Source: Pseudomonas palmensis (GTDB lineage Bacteria; Pseudomonadota; Gammaproteobacteria; Pseudomonadales; Pseudomonadaceae). From it: a stretch of 48,710 nt of DNA. A model generated the notes under the pieces. That model did no database searches and had not been told where the DNA came from. It was given only the letters and a program-made list of their open reading frames with translations. The stretch is taken from assembly GCF_017848315.1 (NCBI RefSeq), contig NZ_JAFKEC010000041.1:1-48710 (forward strand), in the 5' to 3' direction. Made by a program: the position numbers and the translations under genes. Positions 17,760 through 24,979 of the stretch are shown piece by piece. Position 1 is the first letter of the stretch. Each line of letters starts with the position of its first letter.

Positions 17760-18301
17760 TTCACCGACTGCAGTGGGCCGCGGCGCGTGCCGAACTTGCC
17801 GGTGGCCGCTTTCTCGGCATTAGCCTGAGCTTGGTCCTTCTTGCCGCTCTCACCCTTGCGCGGGTGAACGAATGGCATCAGGGCTTTGGCTGCATCAACA
17901 CGCAGCTTCGGTTCGCTGCCGTGGTCGTTCATCACGGACAGCAAGAAGTCTTTGGGGTCTCGATGCAGGAGCGCCTGGGTCAGGTCGAAACCAGCTGGCT
18001 CGGGTTCCGGATGTTCCTCGGCTACAGGGTCCGAATCTGCCGCCTGCTCATCCTTTGCCGAGGCCTTCTCAGCAAGCTTGGCTTTAACATGCGCTTTAAC
18101 ATCGCCTTTAACATCTTGAGGCATCAAACCCAGGGCGCGGAGCTTGAGCAGCTCAGCCGCTACATCCTTGTCCTTGACCAGCCGAGAGCCCGCCGCAGAC
18201 GCTGTCTTCTCGGAATAGCCGGCCGCCACGGCAGCGTCTCGATTAGACGCACCTTCCCTCAGCGCAGCGATGAAAGCGCGCTTGCGGGATGTTAAAGCCA
18301 T
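17756..18301 (-). CDS. terS: Terminase small subunit
   Basis: Protein of 181 residues with an N-terminal helix-turn-helix (SNRDAAVAAGYSEKTASAAG, about 19-38), as in the terminase_2/P27-like small subunits that recognise the packaging site. A Glu/Lys/Ala-rich middle and a second helical region follow. It overlaps terL by four bases. Confidence 0.88.
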   Translation of the reverse strand: MALTSRKRAFIAALREGASNRDAAVAAGYSEKTASAAGSRLVKDKDVAAELLKLRALGLMPQDVKGDVKAHVKAKLAEKASAKDEQAADSDPVAEEHPEPEPAGFDLTQALLHRDPKDFLLSVMNDHGSEPKLRVDAAKALMPFVHPRKGESGKKDQAQANAEKAATGKFGTRRGPLQSVK

Positions 18302-18540
18302 TTAACAAAAATCCTGTGGGGGAAAAAAATCTGTACATGGGATCGGAGGCGGTCTAGCTAGATGAGAATCCCTAGCTTTTGACCCCCCCTACCCCTTTTT
18401 GATGGGAATCAGTCTCATTAGTGACGATTCGGACGCTTCAGCGGCACTTTCGAGGCCGGTCGCACCAATCCGGTGCGAAATGCGGATTTCTACAGCCCTC
18501 TCCATCCAATTTTTCTTAGAAAAATAAGATTTTTATAGCG
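18302..18540. other. Non-coding gap between terS and HNH; candidate cos region
   Basis: 239 bp with no credible ORF. It contains a perfect inverted repeat TCGCACC-AATCC-GGTGCGA (18460-18478), G- and C-homopolymer runs and a CTAGC repeated around 18354-18378. In HK97-like phages the cohesive-end site lies next to HNH/terS. The exact cut cannot be read from sequence alone. Confidence 0.4.
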
Positions 18541-18876
18541 CTATAAGATTCCGGCCGCTTCCTCAGCCTGCTTAACAGAGTCGTGGCAGAGCTTGCAGAG
18601 GCTCTGCCAGTTGGCCTGATCCCAGAAAAGAACCATGTCTCCACGGTGAGCAACAATGTGGTCGACAACCCTGGCAGCAGTAGTGCGGCCGTTCCGCTCG
18701 CAGTAGACACACAACGGGTTGTCGCGCAGGTACCGATCTCGGGCTTGCTGCCACTTGTAGCCATAGCCGCGCTGGGAGCTGGTCATGCCGCTTCGCCAAC
18801 TGCCAGGGCTCACCGCCTTGACCCGAGAGCCTGCGCTCTCCTTTATACGAGAGCCGAGCGTCTTGAGCCTGGCCAT
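18541..18876 (-). CDS. HNH endonuclease
   Basis: Protein of 111 residues with Cys56 and Cys59 (CVYC), the DH pair at 72-73 (VVDHIVAH), Asn89 and CKLCH at 94-98, a complete zinc-stabilised HNH motif. HNH proteins next to terminase are required for cos cleavage in HK97-type phages. The start overlaps the stop of the upstream small gene (TGATG). Confidence 0.92.
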   Translation of the reverse strand: MARLKTLGSRIKESAGSRVKAVSPGSWRSGMTSSQRGYGYKWQQARDRYLRDNPLCVYCERNGRTTAARVVDHIVAHRGDMVLFWDQANWQSLCKLCHDSVKQAEEAAGIL

Positions 18877-19070
18877 CAGTCTTTCGACTCGGTGATCAGG
18901 CGCACGATGTCATCAGCCCGCTGCTTAACCTCCAGTACCTGACCGTCGAACGTGCGAACGATGGCGCAGATGCCGTGCCACTGACTGCTGGTGCAGGCTT
19001 CGTCCACACGTGCGATGGCGGCGGGAGCGAGGTAACGCTTGAGGCCGTTGCTGTCGGTCAATGTGATCAT
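18876..19070 (-). CDS. Small hypothetical protein (64 aa)
   Basis: Product of 64 residues beginning MITLTDSNGLKRYLAP; a beta-rich small domain whose layout (MITLT..NG..., then a VLEV strand) resembles FlbD-like small proteins, a weak similarity only. The start at 19070 is chosen because the longer frame upstream is the shadow of the holin gene. It ends on the HNH start. Confidence 0.6.
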   Translation of the reverse strand: MITLTDSNGLKRYLAPAAIARVDEACTSSQWHGICAIVRTFDGQVLEVKQRADDIVRLITESKD

Positions 19071-19074
19071 CTGC

Positions 19075-19398
19075 TTACCCCTGAGCCTTGCGAGATAGGA
19101 ACAGGTCGGAGTAGCCGCGAAGCTTCTCCACGCCCATGAAACCGACCATGCCGCCTGCGAAGGTGGCCATGCCTTGAGGCAGACCCATCCATTCGAGCAG
19201 CGGTACCAAGGCCAGGGTGATGAGGCCGCACAAGGCGCCCTCCAAGAACATCTGCCGGCGGGTGCCACCGCCATACACCACCCGGAGGACGGCGATCGCG
19301 ACGGAAAGGCCAGCGGCATACAGCTGAGGCTGGTGGGCCAGCACCCAGGTGAGCACAGCGGCCCACAGGCCAGGATCCTTCTCGGGCATGTTTGGCAT
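19075..19398 (-). CDS. Holin, lambda S family
   Basis: Protein of 107 residues that forms lesions in the inner membrane at lysis. It starts MPNMPEKDPGLW, and the MPEK start, the YGGGTRRQMFLEGALCG loop and three hydrophobic segments (about 11-41, 54-74, 78-92) follow the lambda S pattern. No dual-start motif is evident. No endolysin or spanin gene lies beside it. Confidence 0.82.
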   Translation of the reverse strand: MPNMPEKDPGLWAAVLTWVLAHQPQLYAAGLSVAIAVLRVVYGGGTRRQMFLEGALCGLITLALVPLLEWMGLPQGMATFAGGMVGFMGVEKLRGYSDLFLSRKAQG

Positions 19399-19428
19399 CT
19401 CGATTCCTCCCGTTGCAGGGAGCTTGGT

Positions 19429-19944
19429 TTATTGGCCGCTGGTAGCTGCAGCAAGCAGAAGTGCCTGCCCTTTCAGCAGCTCGACCACGCCGAAGTTGAT
19501 CAGCTTGTAGTCTGCCGAGGAATGTCCATGCAGCAGGTTATCCAGCTCTCGTATCTCGGCCTTGAGGTCCTGCACTCGCTTCAGCACGGCGCCGTCATAC
19601 TCGGCTCGCGCTTGCTCCACGATGGGGAGCACCACACTACGCTCGATCCCGACACCGGAACGATGGGCGGCCCTCGCGAAGATGCCAACCCCGTCGGTGT
19701 AAACCGCACCATATACAACCCCGTCCTCGTAGTAGAACGGCGGGAGCGTATTGACCAGGTTAGGGATGATGGCAGTGGAAAGTGACTTCTTCTGATCGGT
19801 GTTCAGCAGTTGTCTGGTAGCGTTCAGGAAAATGATGCCATCGCATTTCGACAGGCGACGCAGCGCTGACTCCAGCTTATCGGCATCTCCTGCCACAACT
19901 GCGTCCACAACAGCTTGCTCGTAACGCTTGGCCTGCTCGCTCAT
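19429..19944 (-). CDS. Hypothetical protein (171 aa)
   Basis: Product of 171 residues with GGAGAGAAGG directly before the ATG at 19944. It is soluble, mostly helical at the ends (KRYEQAVVDAVVAGDADKLE; LKAEIRELDNLLHGHS) with a hydrophobic aromatic core near 85-110. I do not recognise the family. It is first in the unit leading to the holin, so it is likely a late or delayed-early gene. Confidence 0.65.
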   Translation of the reverse strand: MSEQAKRYEQAVVDAVVAGDADKLESALRRLSKCDGIIFLNATRQLLNTDQKKSLSTAIIPNLVNTLPPFYYEDGVVYGAVYTDGVGIFARAAHRSGVGIERSVVLPIVEQARAEYDGAVLKRVQDLKAEIRELDNLLHGHSSADYKLINFGVVELLKGQALLLAAATSGQ

Positions 19945-20248
19945 CCTTCTCTCCAGAAACAAAAAAGGCCCACCGACATGGCGAGCCTTCAAATAGGTCG
20001 GCCCCAACAGCACTCCCAGCTCGGAGCGATGGGTGTGGTGTAGCCGAAAACGAAAAAGCCCCGGCGAATGCCGAGGCTTCAATAAAAAACCCGGCCTTTC
20101 GACCGGGTATCCCGAACTACCTTGCCGACCCGTGTTGCCACGGGCATGTGCAGTTCGGGCGTCAATACTGCCACGCAATCGCTTCAACCGCCACGTCAGC
20201 TGGAGACGCGTCACCGGTGAACCGCAAAAGCTCAACGCAGATACAGCG
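19945..20248 (-). other. Hairpin-rich gap with tandem terminators
   Basis: 304 bp in which I see no gene. From right to left it holds CCCGTG-TTGC-CACGGG (20129-20144) and two terminator hairpins (20052-20111). The codons just after the 20249 stop stay open to 20162, noted separately. Confidence 0.5.
20052..20111 (-). terminator. Two tandem rho-independent terminators
   Basis: ACCCGG-N8-CCGGGT (20090-20109) followed on the minus strand by TTTTTTATT, then AAGCC-C-CGGC-GAAT-GCCG-A-GGCTT (20056-20079) followed by TTTTTCG. Together they should stop leftward transcription before the lysis/packaging genes unless it is antiterminated. Confidence 0.65.
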
Positions 20249-20473
20249 TTACGCTTGCGGGACGGGAACTTCATCAACGCTGATGCAGTGCTCAATTTCG
20301 GTGATCTTCACAAGGGCCTGCTCTGCGAGCGGATAAGCGCCAAACACCCGACCTTGGTAGAACACAACCCATACGAACTCTACCGGTTCAGAGCCACCGA
20401 AAGTGCGAACCAGATCTTGGAACCTCTCAGCCAAGTCATCGAAATGCATCTGCGCCATGCCACGCAACACCAT
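20249..20473 (-). CDS. Hypothetical protein (74 aa; possibly truncated)
   Basis: Product of 74 residues from ATG 20473 (GGAG upstream). It is rich in aromatic and acidic residues (FVWVVFYQGRVFGAYPLAEQ). After its TAA at 20249-20251 the same frame stays open for 28 codons with protein-like content (CVELLRFTGDASPADVAV) to TGA at 20162. That could be a separate weak gene or the lost C-terminus. Family unknown. Confidence 0.5.
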   Translation of the reverse strand: MVLRGMAQMHFDDLAERFQDLVRTFGGSEPVEFVWVVFYQGRVFGAYPLAEQALVKITEIEHCISVDEVPVPQA

Positions 20474-20703
20474 GCTGAACGCTCCTTCACTCAAAGCTGC
20501 ATTCTGCGCTCAGTGAAATGTGTGGGCAACTCGGGGCTTGATTTCAAGGGTGCAGAGGGCCGGTGCTTACCCGGCTTGACGGGCTGGATCGCTGGGTCAC
20601 GTACCCCAGCCTCTCATCGCGTAACCGATCAGGGAGCGCGCGGCTTTGATCGATGCCACTACCGACTTAGCCCAGCTGCCTGGGCGCGTCATCTGCATAA
20701 ACG

Positions 20704-20733
20704 AAAAAGCCCAGCACGATGGCTGGGCTATTT
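20704..20733 (-). terminator. Terminator downstream of the membrane-protein gene
   Basis: AGCCCAGC-ACGATG-GCTGGGCT hairpin followed on the minus strand by TTTTTCG. It ends the transcript of the 20750-21109 gene. Confidence 0.7.
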
Positions 20734-20749
20734 GATAACACTACTCTTC

Positions 20750-21109
20750 TCAGGATGCCTGGCGACTATGGTGCCAGTAGAGGTATGCAAGGCCCACGGG
20801 CGCAATAAAAATAGCGAAGAACCAGCACATAAGCATCGTAATGACCTTCACCATTAACATCAGGGGCGCATTCACGAAGAACACGTTGTTTCCCATGATG
20901 TATCCAATGACGCTCTCGTAGACGAAGCGTGAGTAGGGATAGAGCAGCGTGCAGACAAGCGCGAGGGAAATCACGTCAAATGTGACGCCGCTTGGCGACC
21001 TCGCCTTCATGAAAATGATGGAGGCTGCGAATAGGGAGCCGAAGATCATCTGGCGAATGTAGTAACTCGGCGTCAGCCCACCGAAAGTCTTGGAGAAAAA
21101 CTGTTGCAT
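20750..21109 (-). CDS. Multi-pass membrane protein (possible moron)
   Basis: Product of about 119 residues from the ATG at 21109, with hydrophobic segments at about 19-36, 46-75 and 80-115. The start is uncertain: no strong ribosome site precedes it and the frame is open upstream through a hairpin. The gene is AT-richer than its neighbours and flanked by hairpins at 20704 and 21184, i.e. an independently insulated unit. I do not recognise the family; superinfection exclusion is a possible but unproven role. Confidence 0.55.
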   Translation of the reverse strand: MQQFFSKTFGGLTPSYYIRQMIFGSLFAASIIFMKARSPSGVTFDVISLALVCTLLYPYSRFVYESVIGYIMGNNVFFVNAPLMLMVKVITMLMCWFFAIFIAPVGLAYLYWHHSRQAS

Positions 21110-21183
21110 AAGATCCGTCTCAGGCTCGAAAAAGGACGCAAACTTTAACAGCTCTGCTCCACCATTCAAGGAAGTGCTGAAAC

Positions 21184-21211
21184 AGAAAGCCCGACACGAT
21201 GGCCGGGCTTT
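21184..21211. terminator. Symmetrical hairpin between 20750 gene and candidate Q gene
   Basis: GAAAGCCCG-N9-CGGGCTTTC: a 9-bp stem whose arms end in GAAA/TTTC, so it could act in either direction. Confidence 0.55.
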
Positions 21212-21292
21212 CAATTGTCTATCCTCTGAAACGCGCAGGAATGACAGGATGGGGATAATTTCGCTCACGCGCTCACTAATGTCAACAGGCAA

Positions 21293-21979
21293 TTACGCAG
21301 CCTCTTGCATCAGCAGCCCTTCAGCTTGAAGGATCGCGCGAACTTCTGTTAGTGCGTCACTAACCATGCCGTCGAGTTTCTCGTTGATATCGGCCCTCCA
21401 TCGGCGGCGCGTCGACTCCGGGGCAGCATCCAGATCCCAGGTATTCATGTCGTAGAAGCTGTCGACCAGGACGATCACCTCCTCCTGCTGCCCCTCGATG
21501 CGGTGCTTCTCTGCCTGGCCTGCCGCCACCGCAGCATTGACCAGCGAATCACGCCGCCAAGCAGGCGCATCCAGCGGCACCTCGACCGATACCGAGCGCG
21601 GCGCTTTCCGGCGGGCGCCCTTCAACTTAGGGATCGCCCAGGCCGTCACTGCCTTGAAGATGAACAGCTGCGGCGCAGGGCTGGCAATGCGCGGGCGAAC
21701 AGCCGTGATTGCCTGCAGCTTCTTCACTTTGTTGGTGCTGTACTTCGCCACCAAGGCATCCCAATGCCAGTCCTTCAGGAGGTGATGAAGACGTGCAGCA
21801 ATCCAGTAGTCCACTTGCGTCCGGTCAAGACCGTGCGCCTGCCCCCCCAGCGAAGCCAGGCACCCACCCTCCTCTTCAACTGCCCTGTACAGCTTCTGCC
21901 ACGCCTGCCCCTTTGCTGAGCCCTTCTCGCCAGCCGCCAATGCCGCGACTACCGCCCCCGATACGCTGCTATAGATCAT
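21293..21979 (-). CDS. Early-operon end protein; positional candidate for late antiterminator
   Basis: Product of 228 residues from ATG 21979 with a GGGGAAGGAC ribosome site. It is basic in the middle (KLKGARRKAPRSVSVEV) and helical. It is the last gene of the early leftward cluster before the hairpins that precede lysis and packaging genes, where lambdoid phages place Q. No Q motif is recognised, so the role is from position only. Confidence 0.5.
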   Translation of the reverse strand: MIYSSVSGAVVAALAAGEKGSAKGQAWQKLYRAVEEEGGCLASLGGQAHGLDRTQVDYWIAARLHHLLKDWHWDALVAKYSTNKVKKLQAITAVRPRIASPAPQLFIFKAVTAWAIPKLKGARRKAPRSVSVEVPLDAPAWRRDSLVNAAVAAGQAEKHRIEGQQEEVIVLVDSFYDMNTWDLDAAPESTRRRWRADINEKLDGMVSDALTEVRAILQAEGLLMQEAA

Positions 21980-21989
21980 GTCCTTCCCC

Positions 21990-22307
21990 TCAATCGCCCG
22001 TGTAGTTTGTGCCGCCGGCGCCCAGCCGGTTGCCATCCTGATGCAGAGCCTCCGGCCCAGTGGCCCGAGGCTTCTTCAACTGCTCAATCTGCCGTGTCGC
22101 GGCCTGCAGCCTCATGCTGAGCTGGGTCACCAGTTCATCCAGGGGCAGGGCCTCGCCAGTTGCAGCCACCACCCAGCCTGAGGCGTTGCAGTGATCGCAT
22201 GGCAGTTCGTAGAACGTGCCCATCGTGACCGCTCTCCCACGGCACAAAGGGCACTTGCCCAGCTCGATCACGGCCTTCTTGAAGGCTGGACCGTGCTTCC
22301 TAATCAA
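21990..22307 (-). CDS. Zinc-finger protein (DnaJ-type cysteines)
   Basis: Product of about 105 residues with CPLCRGR and CDHCNASG, two CxxC knuckles like half of a DnaJ Cys-rich domain, followed by a helix (LVTQLSMRLQAATRQIEQL). The start is probably TTG at 22307, overlapping the upstream stop (TTGA). Such zinc proteins are common in the nin-like region; the exact function is unknown. Confidence 0.6.
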   Translation of the reverse strand: MIRKHGPAFKKAVIELGKCPLCRGRAVTMGTFYELPCDHCNASGWVVAATGEALPLDELVTQLSMRLQAATRQIEQLKKPRATGPEALHQDGNRLGAGGTNYTGD

Positions 22308-22600
22308 CCAATCACCTTCAGTCCCTGAGACTGCAGCGACTTCTCCGCAACCTCCCGAGCCCATGCTGCGTCCGGATCACCCATCTGGACTGGGAACGGA
22401 TTGGTGACGCGAAGTGCCTTGGTGCAATCCAGCCAGGTCTCCCAGCGGGCCGCGTAGATCGTGTTGAACACATCCGTGCAGCAATCGGCGCACTCAAGAA
22501 CGTAATAGCCGGATAGCCCGACTACTGGGTCCCAGCGCAGGCCGCTCGGCACCGGATAGCGCCGCTCGAATTCGGCGCGGATCTGGTCAATGCTCTTCAT
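22304..22600 (-). CDS. Hypothetical protein (98 aa)
   Basis: Product of 98 residues starting MKSIDQIRAEFERRYPVPSG with GAGGA upstream. It has a YVLECADCC segment and an AARWETWLDCTKAL region. It lies just after the recombinase gene and is coupled to the zinc-finger gene. Not recognised beyond a phage-type hypothetical. Confidence 0.62.
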   Translation of the reverse strand: MKSIDQIRAEFERRYPVPSGLRWDPVVGLSGYYVLECADCCTDVFNTIYAARWETWLDCTKALRVTNPFPVQMGDPDAAWAREVAEKSLQSQGLKVIG

Positions 22601-22613
22601 TTCGAATCCTCGC

Positions 22614-23891
22614 CTATGGTTTGTCGTTGGAATGGCTGGAGCCCGCGCCAATCGCGGCCTCTGCGGAAAAACACGAAACTTCACGTAATGGCTCGGCAAT
22701 GGTGTGAATCGAGGTGAAGCCACGCCCATCAAGCCATTGGTGCCACTTCTCCAGAGCCTCACGCTTTCCAGTCTCCACCCACGAATGGATGTAGGTCTGC
22801 ACGTTCCGGCCCATCGCATGGTTGAGCAGCAGCTCGCCAATCAGAAAGTCGATGCCCAGATCCACCCAGGCAGTGCGCGCTACTTTGCGCAGGTCATGGC
22901 TGGTCCACTCGCCACGCCCCAGGCGGGTAAAGACGGCAAAAGCCTGGCTGTCGCTCAGCGGCTTGCCGGATTTGGCCGGGAACAGATACAGGCCGCTGTA
23001 GCCACTTGCTACCTGTGCACTGCGGTAGCGCTGGAGCAACCCACACACCTGCGCGGTCAGCGGCAAGTTCAGCTCGGTCCGGGTCTTGGTGTTCTTGGCC
23101 GGGATATGCCACTGACGCTCCTCCAGGCTGAAGTCCCGCCACGCCGCCAAGCGGGTCTCGGATACACGGGTGCCGTGGGACAGCATCATCAGAGCCAACA
23201 TGGCCTCGGCCGGTACCTGAGCAAAATGCTCTTCCAGCTGGCTCAGTAGCCCTTCAACCTGAACGTCCCGCAGACGGGCGGGCTTGGGCTTGATCTTTGC
23301 CTTGGAGAAGTCACTGAAGCGAATGGCGGCCATGCCATTGGTGGTGATCATGTTCAATCGAGCGGCTTGCTTGAAGGCCAGGGCCAGCAGGCGAAAAATC
23401 AGGCGCAGGTACTCCAGCGACAGCTCGGCCTGCAGCGGCCACATCAGGCGCTGGTCGATCTCGGACTTGCTCACCTCCGCCAACGGCAGATCGCCCAGGC
23501 GCGGGATCAAATGTTTGGTCATAGCCGAGTGCGCGGTGGACTTGCGCTTGTCCGACAGATTGCGGTCCTTACTCATGCGCTCGTCGAACCACTTCAACAG
23601 CTGGCCAGTGGTGAGCCAGGTGCCCACGGACACAGCGGCGCCAGGTTCGCCCGCTATCCGAGCGCGCACGGCCGGCAGCACGCTCAGCACCGCCTTGGTG
23701 TTGAGGTCCGGATAGTTGGCGATCTTGCTCCACTTACTGCCATGGACCAGGTACCAGGAGCCGCGGGCGCGGTCCTGCTTGTAGCGGAAGCGGAAGGCTG
23801 GCTGCCGGGTGTCTCGAAGGTCGCGGACCTCGCTTTCCGCGTGCCGGCGAATCTCGGCATCGGACAAGGTAACGGTCAGTGTCTTGCTCAT
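22614..23891 (-). CDS. Tyrosine site-specific recombinase (integrase)
   Basis: Protein of 425 residues. The N-terminal arm-type DNA-binding region (to about 80) and SAM-like core-binding domain (90-190) precede the catalytic domain. The catalytic set is complete: Arg242 (HGTRVSE), Lys266/269, His332 and Arg335 (SHDLRK), His358 (LLNHAMG), Tyr367 (VQTYIHSW). It could be the phage integrase, but it lies in the middle of the genome between VRR-NUC and the Q-position genes, not at an end. It overlaps the VRR-NUC stop by four bases. Confidence 0.9.
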   Translation of the reverse strand: MSKTLTVTLSDAEIRRHAESEVRDLRDTRQPAFRFRYKQDRARGSWYLVHGSKWSKIANYPDLNTKAVLSVLPAVRARIAGEPGAAVSVGTWLTTGQLLKWFDERMSKDRNLSDKRKSTAHSAMTKHLIPRLGDLPLAEVSKSEIDQRLMWPLQAELSLEYLRLIFRLLALAFKQAARLNMITTNGMAAIRFSDFSKAKIKPKPARLRDVQVEGLLSQLEEHFAQVPAEAMLALMMLSHGTRVSETRLAAWRDFSLEERQWHIPAKNTKTRTELNLPLTAQVCGLLQRYRSAQVASGYSGLYLFPAKSGKPLSDSQAFAVFTRLGRGEWTSHDLRKVARTAWVDLGIDFLIGELLLNHAMGRNVQTYIHSWVETGKREALEKWHQWLDGRGFTSIHTIAEPLREVSCFSAEAAIGAGSSHSNDKP

Positions 23892-24319
23892 GCTGCCACC
23901 TTGGTCTGCGGTTGCAGCAAGTAAGCGCGGATTGCTTCCAGCGCATCAATGGAGCCCCGGCAGACGATCGCCAGATAGCCCTGGTCGAGCAGCGCCTGAA
24001 TGTAGGCGTCTTGGCTCGGCGACACGGCAGCGTCGAATGGCGGCTTGGCCTTGAACTCGATGTACAAGCCGAAGTGTCCGCCGCGGGCCATCGGCAGCAC
24101 CAGGTCAGGAACACCGGCCTTCACGCCCTGCTCTTTCAGCTTGAGCGCCACCAGCTTGTGCCGGTGCCCGCCATTCGGGACGTGGTAGATCAGCTTGGCA
24201 GCTGTCGGGTAGCGCAGCGCGACTTCGTGCATCAGTGAGGCCTGCTCAAGGCCTTCGCGGTCGATGGGCTTGGCGCGAGTCTTCTTCGGGGCAAAAACGC
24301 GGGGCTTGGCTTTCAGCAT
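23888..24319 (-). CDS. VRR-NUC domain nuclease
   Basis: Protein of 143 residues with the PD-(D/E)xK-like VRR-NUC motif: GVPDLVLP (Asp), IEFK 15 residues later, and a conserved Gln/Tyr helix (QDAYIQALLDQGYLA). Such stand-alone nucleases in phage early regions process replication or recombination intermediates, probably replacing RusA-type resolvases. The ATG at 24319 overlaps the previous stop, so it is translationally coupled. Confidence 0.88.
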   Translation of the reverse strand: MLKAKPRVFAPKKTRAKPIDREGLEQASLMHEVALRYPTAAKLIYHVPNGGHRHKLVALKLKEQGVKAGVPDLVLPMARGGHFGLYIEFKAKPPFDAAVSPSQDAYIQALLDQGYLAIVCRGSIDALEAIRAYLLQPQTKVAA

Positions 24320-24486
24320 TCGTCGCGCCCCCACAAAAAACCCACAAGCCCCATCGCGTCGGCAATTGCGACAATCGCCCAAAAGGAGGCTGTAGAGTCG
24401 CTAGGACCTACACCAGCCTGACAAAGAGCCGCCGCGAGGCCGACAACCAAGACGCACATGAGGGTGAAGAAAATGGTTCTGCTCAT
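24313..24486 (-). CDS. Small membrane protein (57 aa)
   Basis: ORF of 57 codons beginning MSRTIFFTLMCVLVVG, with hydrophobic segments at about 5-22 and 34-51. Its start overlaps the DUF1364 stop and its stop overlaps the VRR-NUC start, so it is coupled on both sides. Function unknown. Confidence 0.6.
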   Translation of the reverse strand: MSRTIFFTLMCVLVVGLAAALCQAGVGPSDSTASFWAIVAIADAMGLVGFLWGRDEC

Positions 24487-24779
24487 GCGGCGACAGCCCC
24501 CTCGCGGATCAGAATGGCCTGGGTGCGCATAACGCCCTCGGCGTGGTGCTGGCGGGCTTCGGCGCGACCTATCAACTGGCTGCGTCCGTCACAGGCGTCA
24601 TGGCAGGCATTGCAAGCCCAGGCGCCCTGCAGATCGTTCGGCTTCATGCCGACGCCGCAGGTACCGGACATCCGGTAGTGGGCCAGCACAGTGGTTTCGG
24701 GGTTGCCGCTGCAAACACCCGGAATGCGCACCTGGCATTCCCGGCCGCGCGCGGCTTTGGTCAACTTGGATTGCTTCAT
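24483..24779 (-). CDS. DUF1364 nuclease-like zinc protein
   Basis: Protein of 98 residues with KAARGRECQVRIPGVC, AHYRMSGTCG and CNACHDACDGR, the cysteine/histidine pattern of the DUF1364 family found in lambdoid early regions. The pattern resembles a degenerate HNH (NinG-like) fold. Likely role in recombination or DNA processing. Confidence 0.82.
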   Translation of the reverse strand: MKQSKLTKAARGRECQVRIPGVCSGNPETTVLAHYRMSGTCGVGMKPNDLQGAWACNACHDACDGRSQLIGRAEARQHHAEGVMRTQAILIREGAVAA

Positions 24780-24979
24780 GAGCGGTCGTCCTTGTGGAGG
24801 TCAACAACGGTGAAGGTGGATGGCCACATGCGCAGGCCGTGCAGCCGCGCCGACTGCTCGTCGCGATAGAGAGCCACGGGCGGGTGAGGTTCGGCGGTGA
24901 GGTCGAGCAGATGCCCGCAGGCATAGAGCGCCCATCGGTACTCTGCGAGGTCGGGCGCGGCCAACATCAGATCGGCCAT
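24776..24979 (-). CDS. Small hypothetical protein (67 aa)
   Basis: Product of 67 residues starting MADLMLAAPDLAEYRWALYA, coupled by short overlaps to the helicase gene upstream and DUF1364 downstream. It is soluble. Family not recognised. Confidence 0.62.
   Translation of the reverse strand: MADLMLAAPDLAEYRWALYACGHLLDLTAEPHPPVALYRDEQSARLHGLRMWPSTFTVVDLHKDDRS

Noticed and set aside
20597..20698. 33-codon minus-strand ORF (MQMTRPGSWAKSVVAS...)
   Set aside because: Amphipathic and protein-like, but it starts inside the terminator hairpin at 20704 and has no ribosome site. Kept only as a note.
19945..20750. tRNA gene in the hairpin-rich stretches
   Set aside because: No cloverleaf with TTC-A and CCA-type ends could be built; the hairpins are terminators. 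No tRNA was found elsewhere in the window either.
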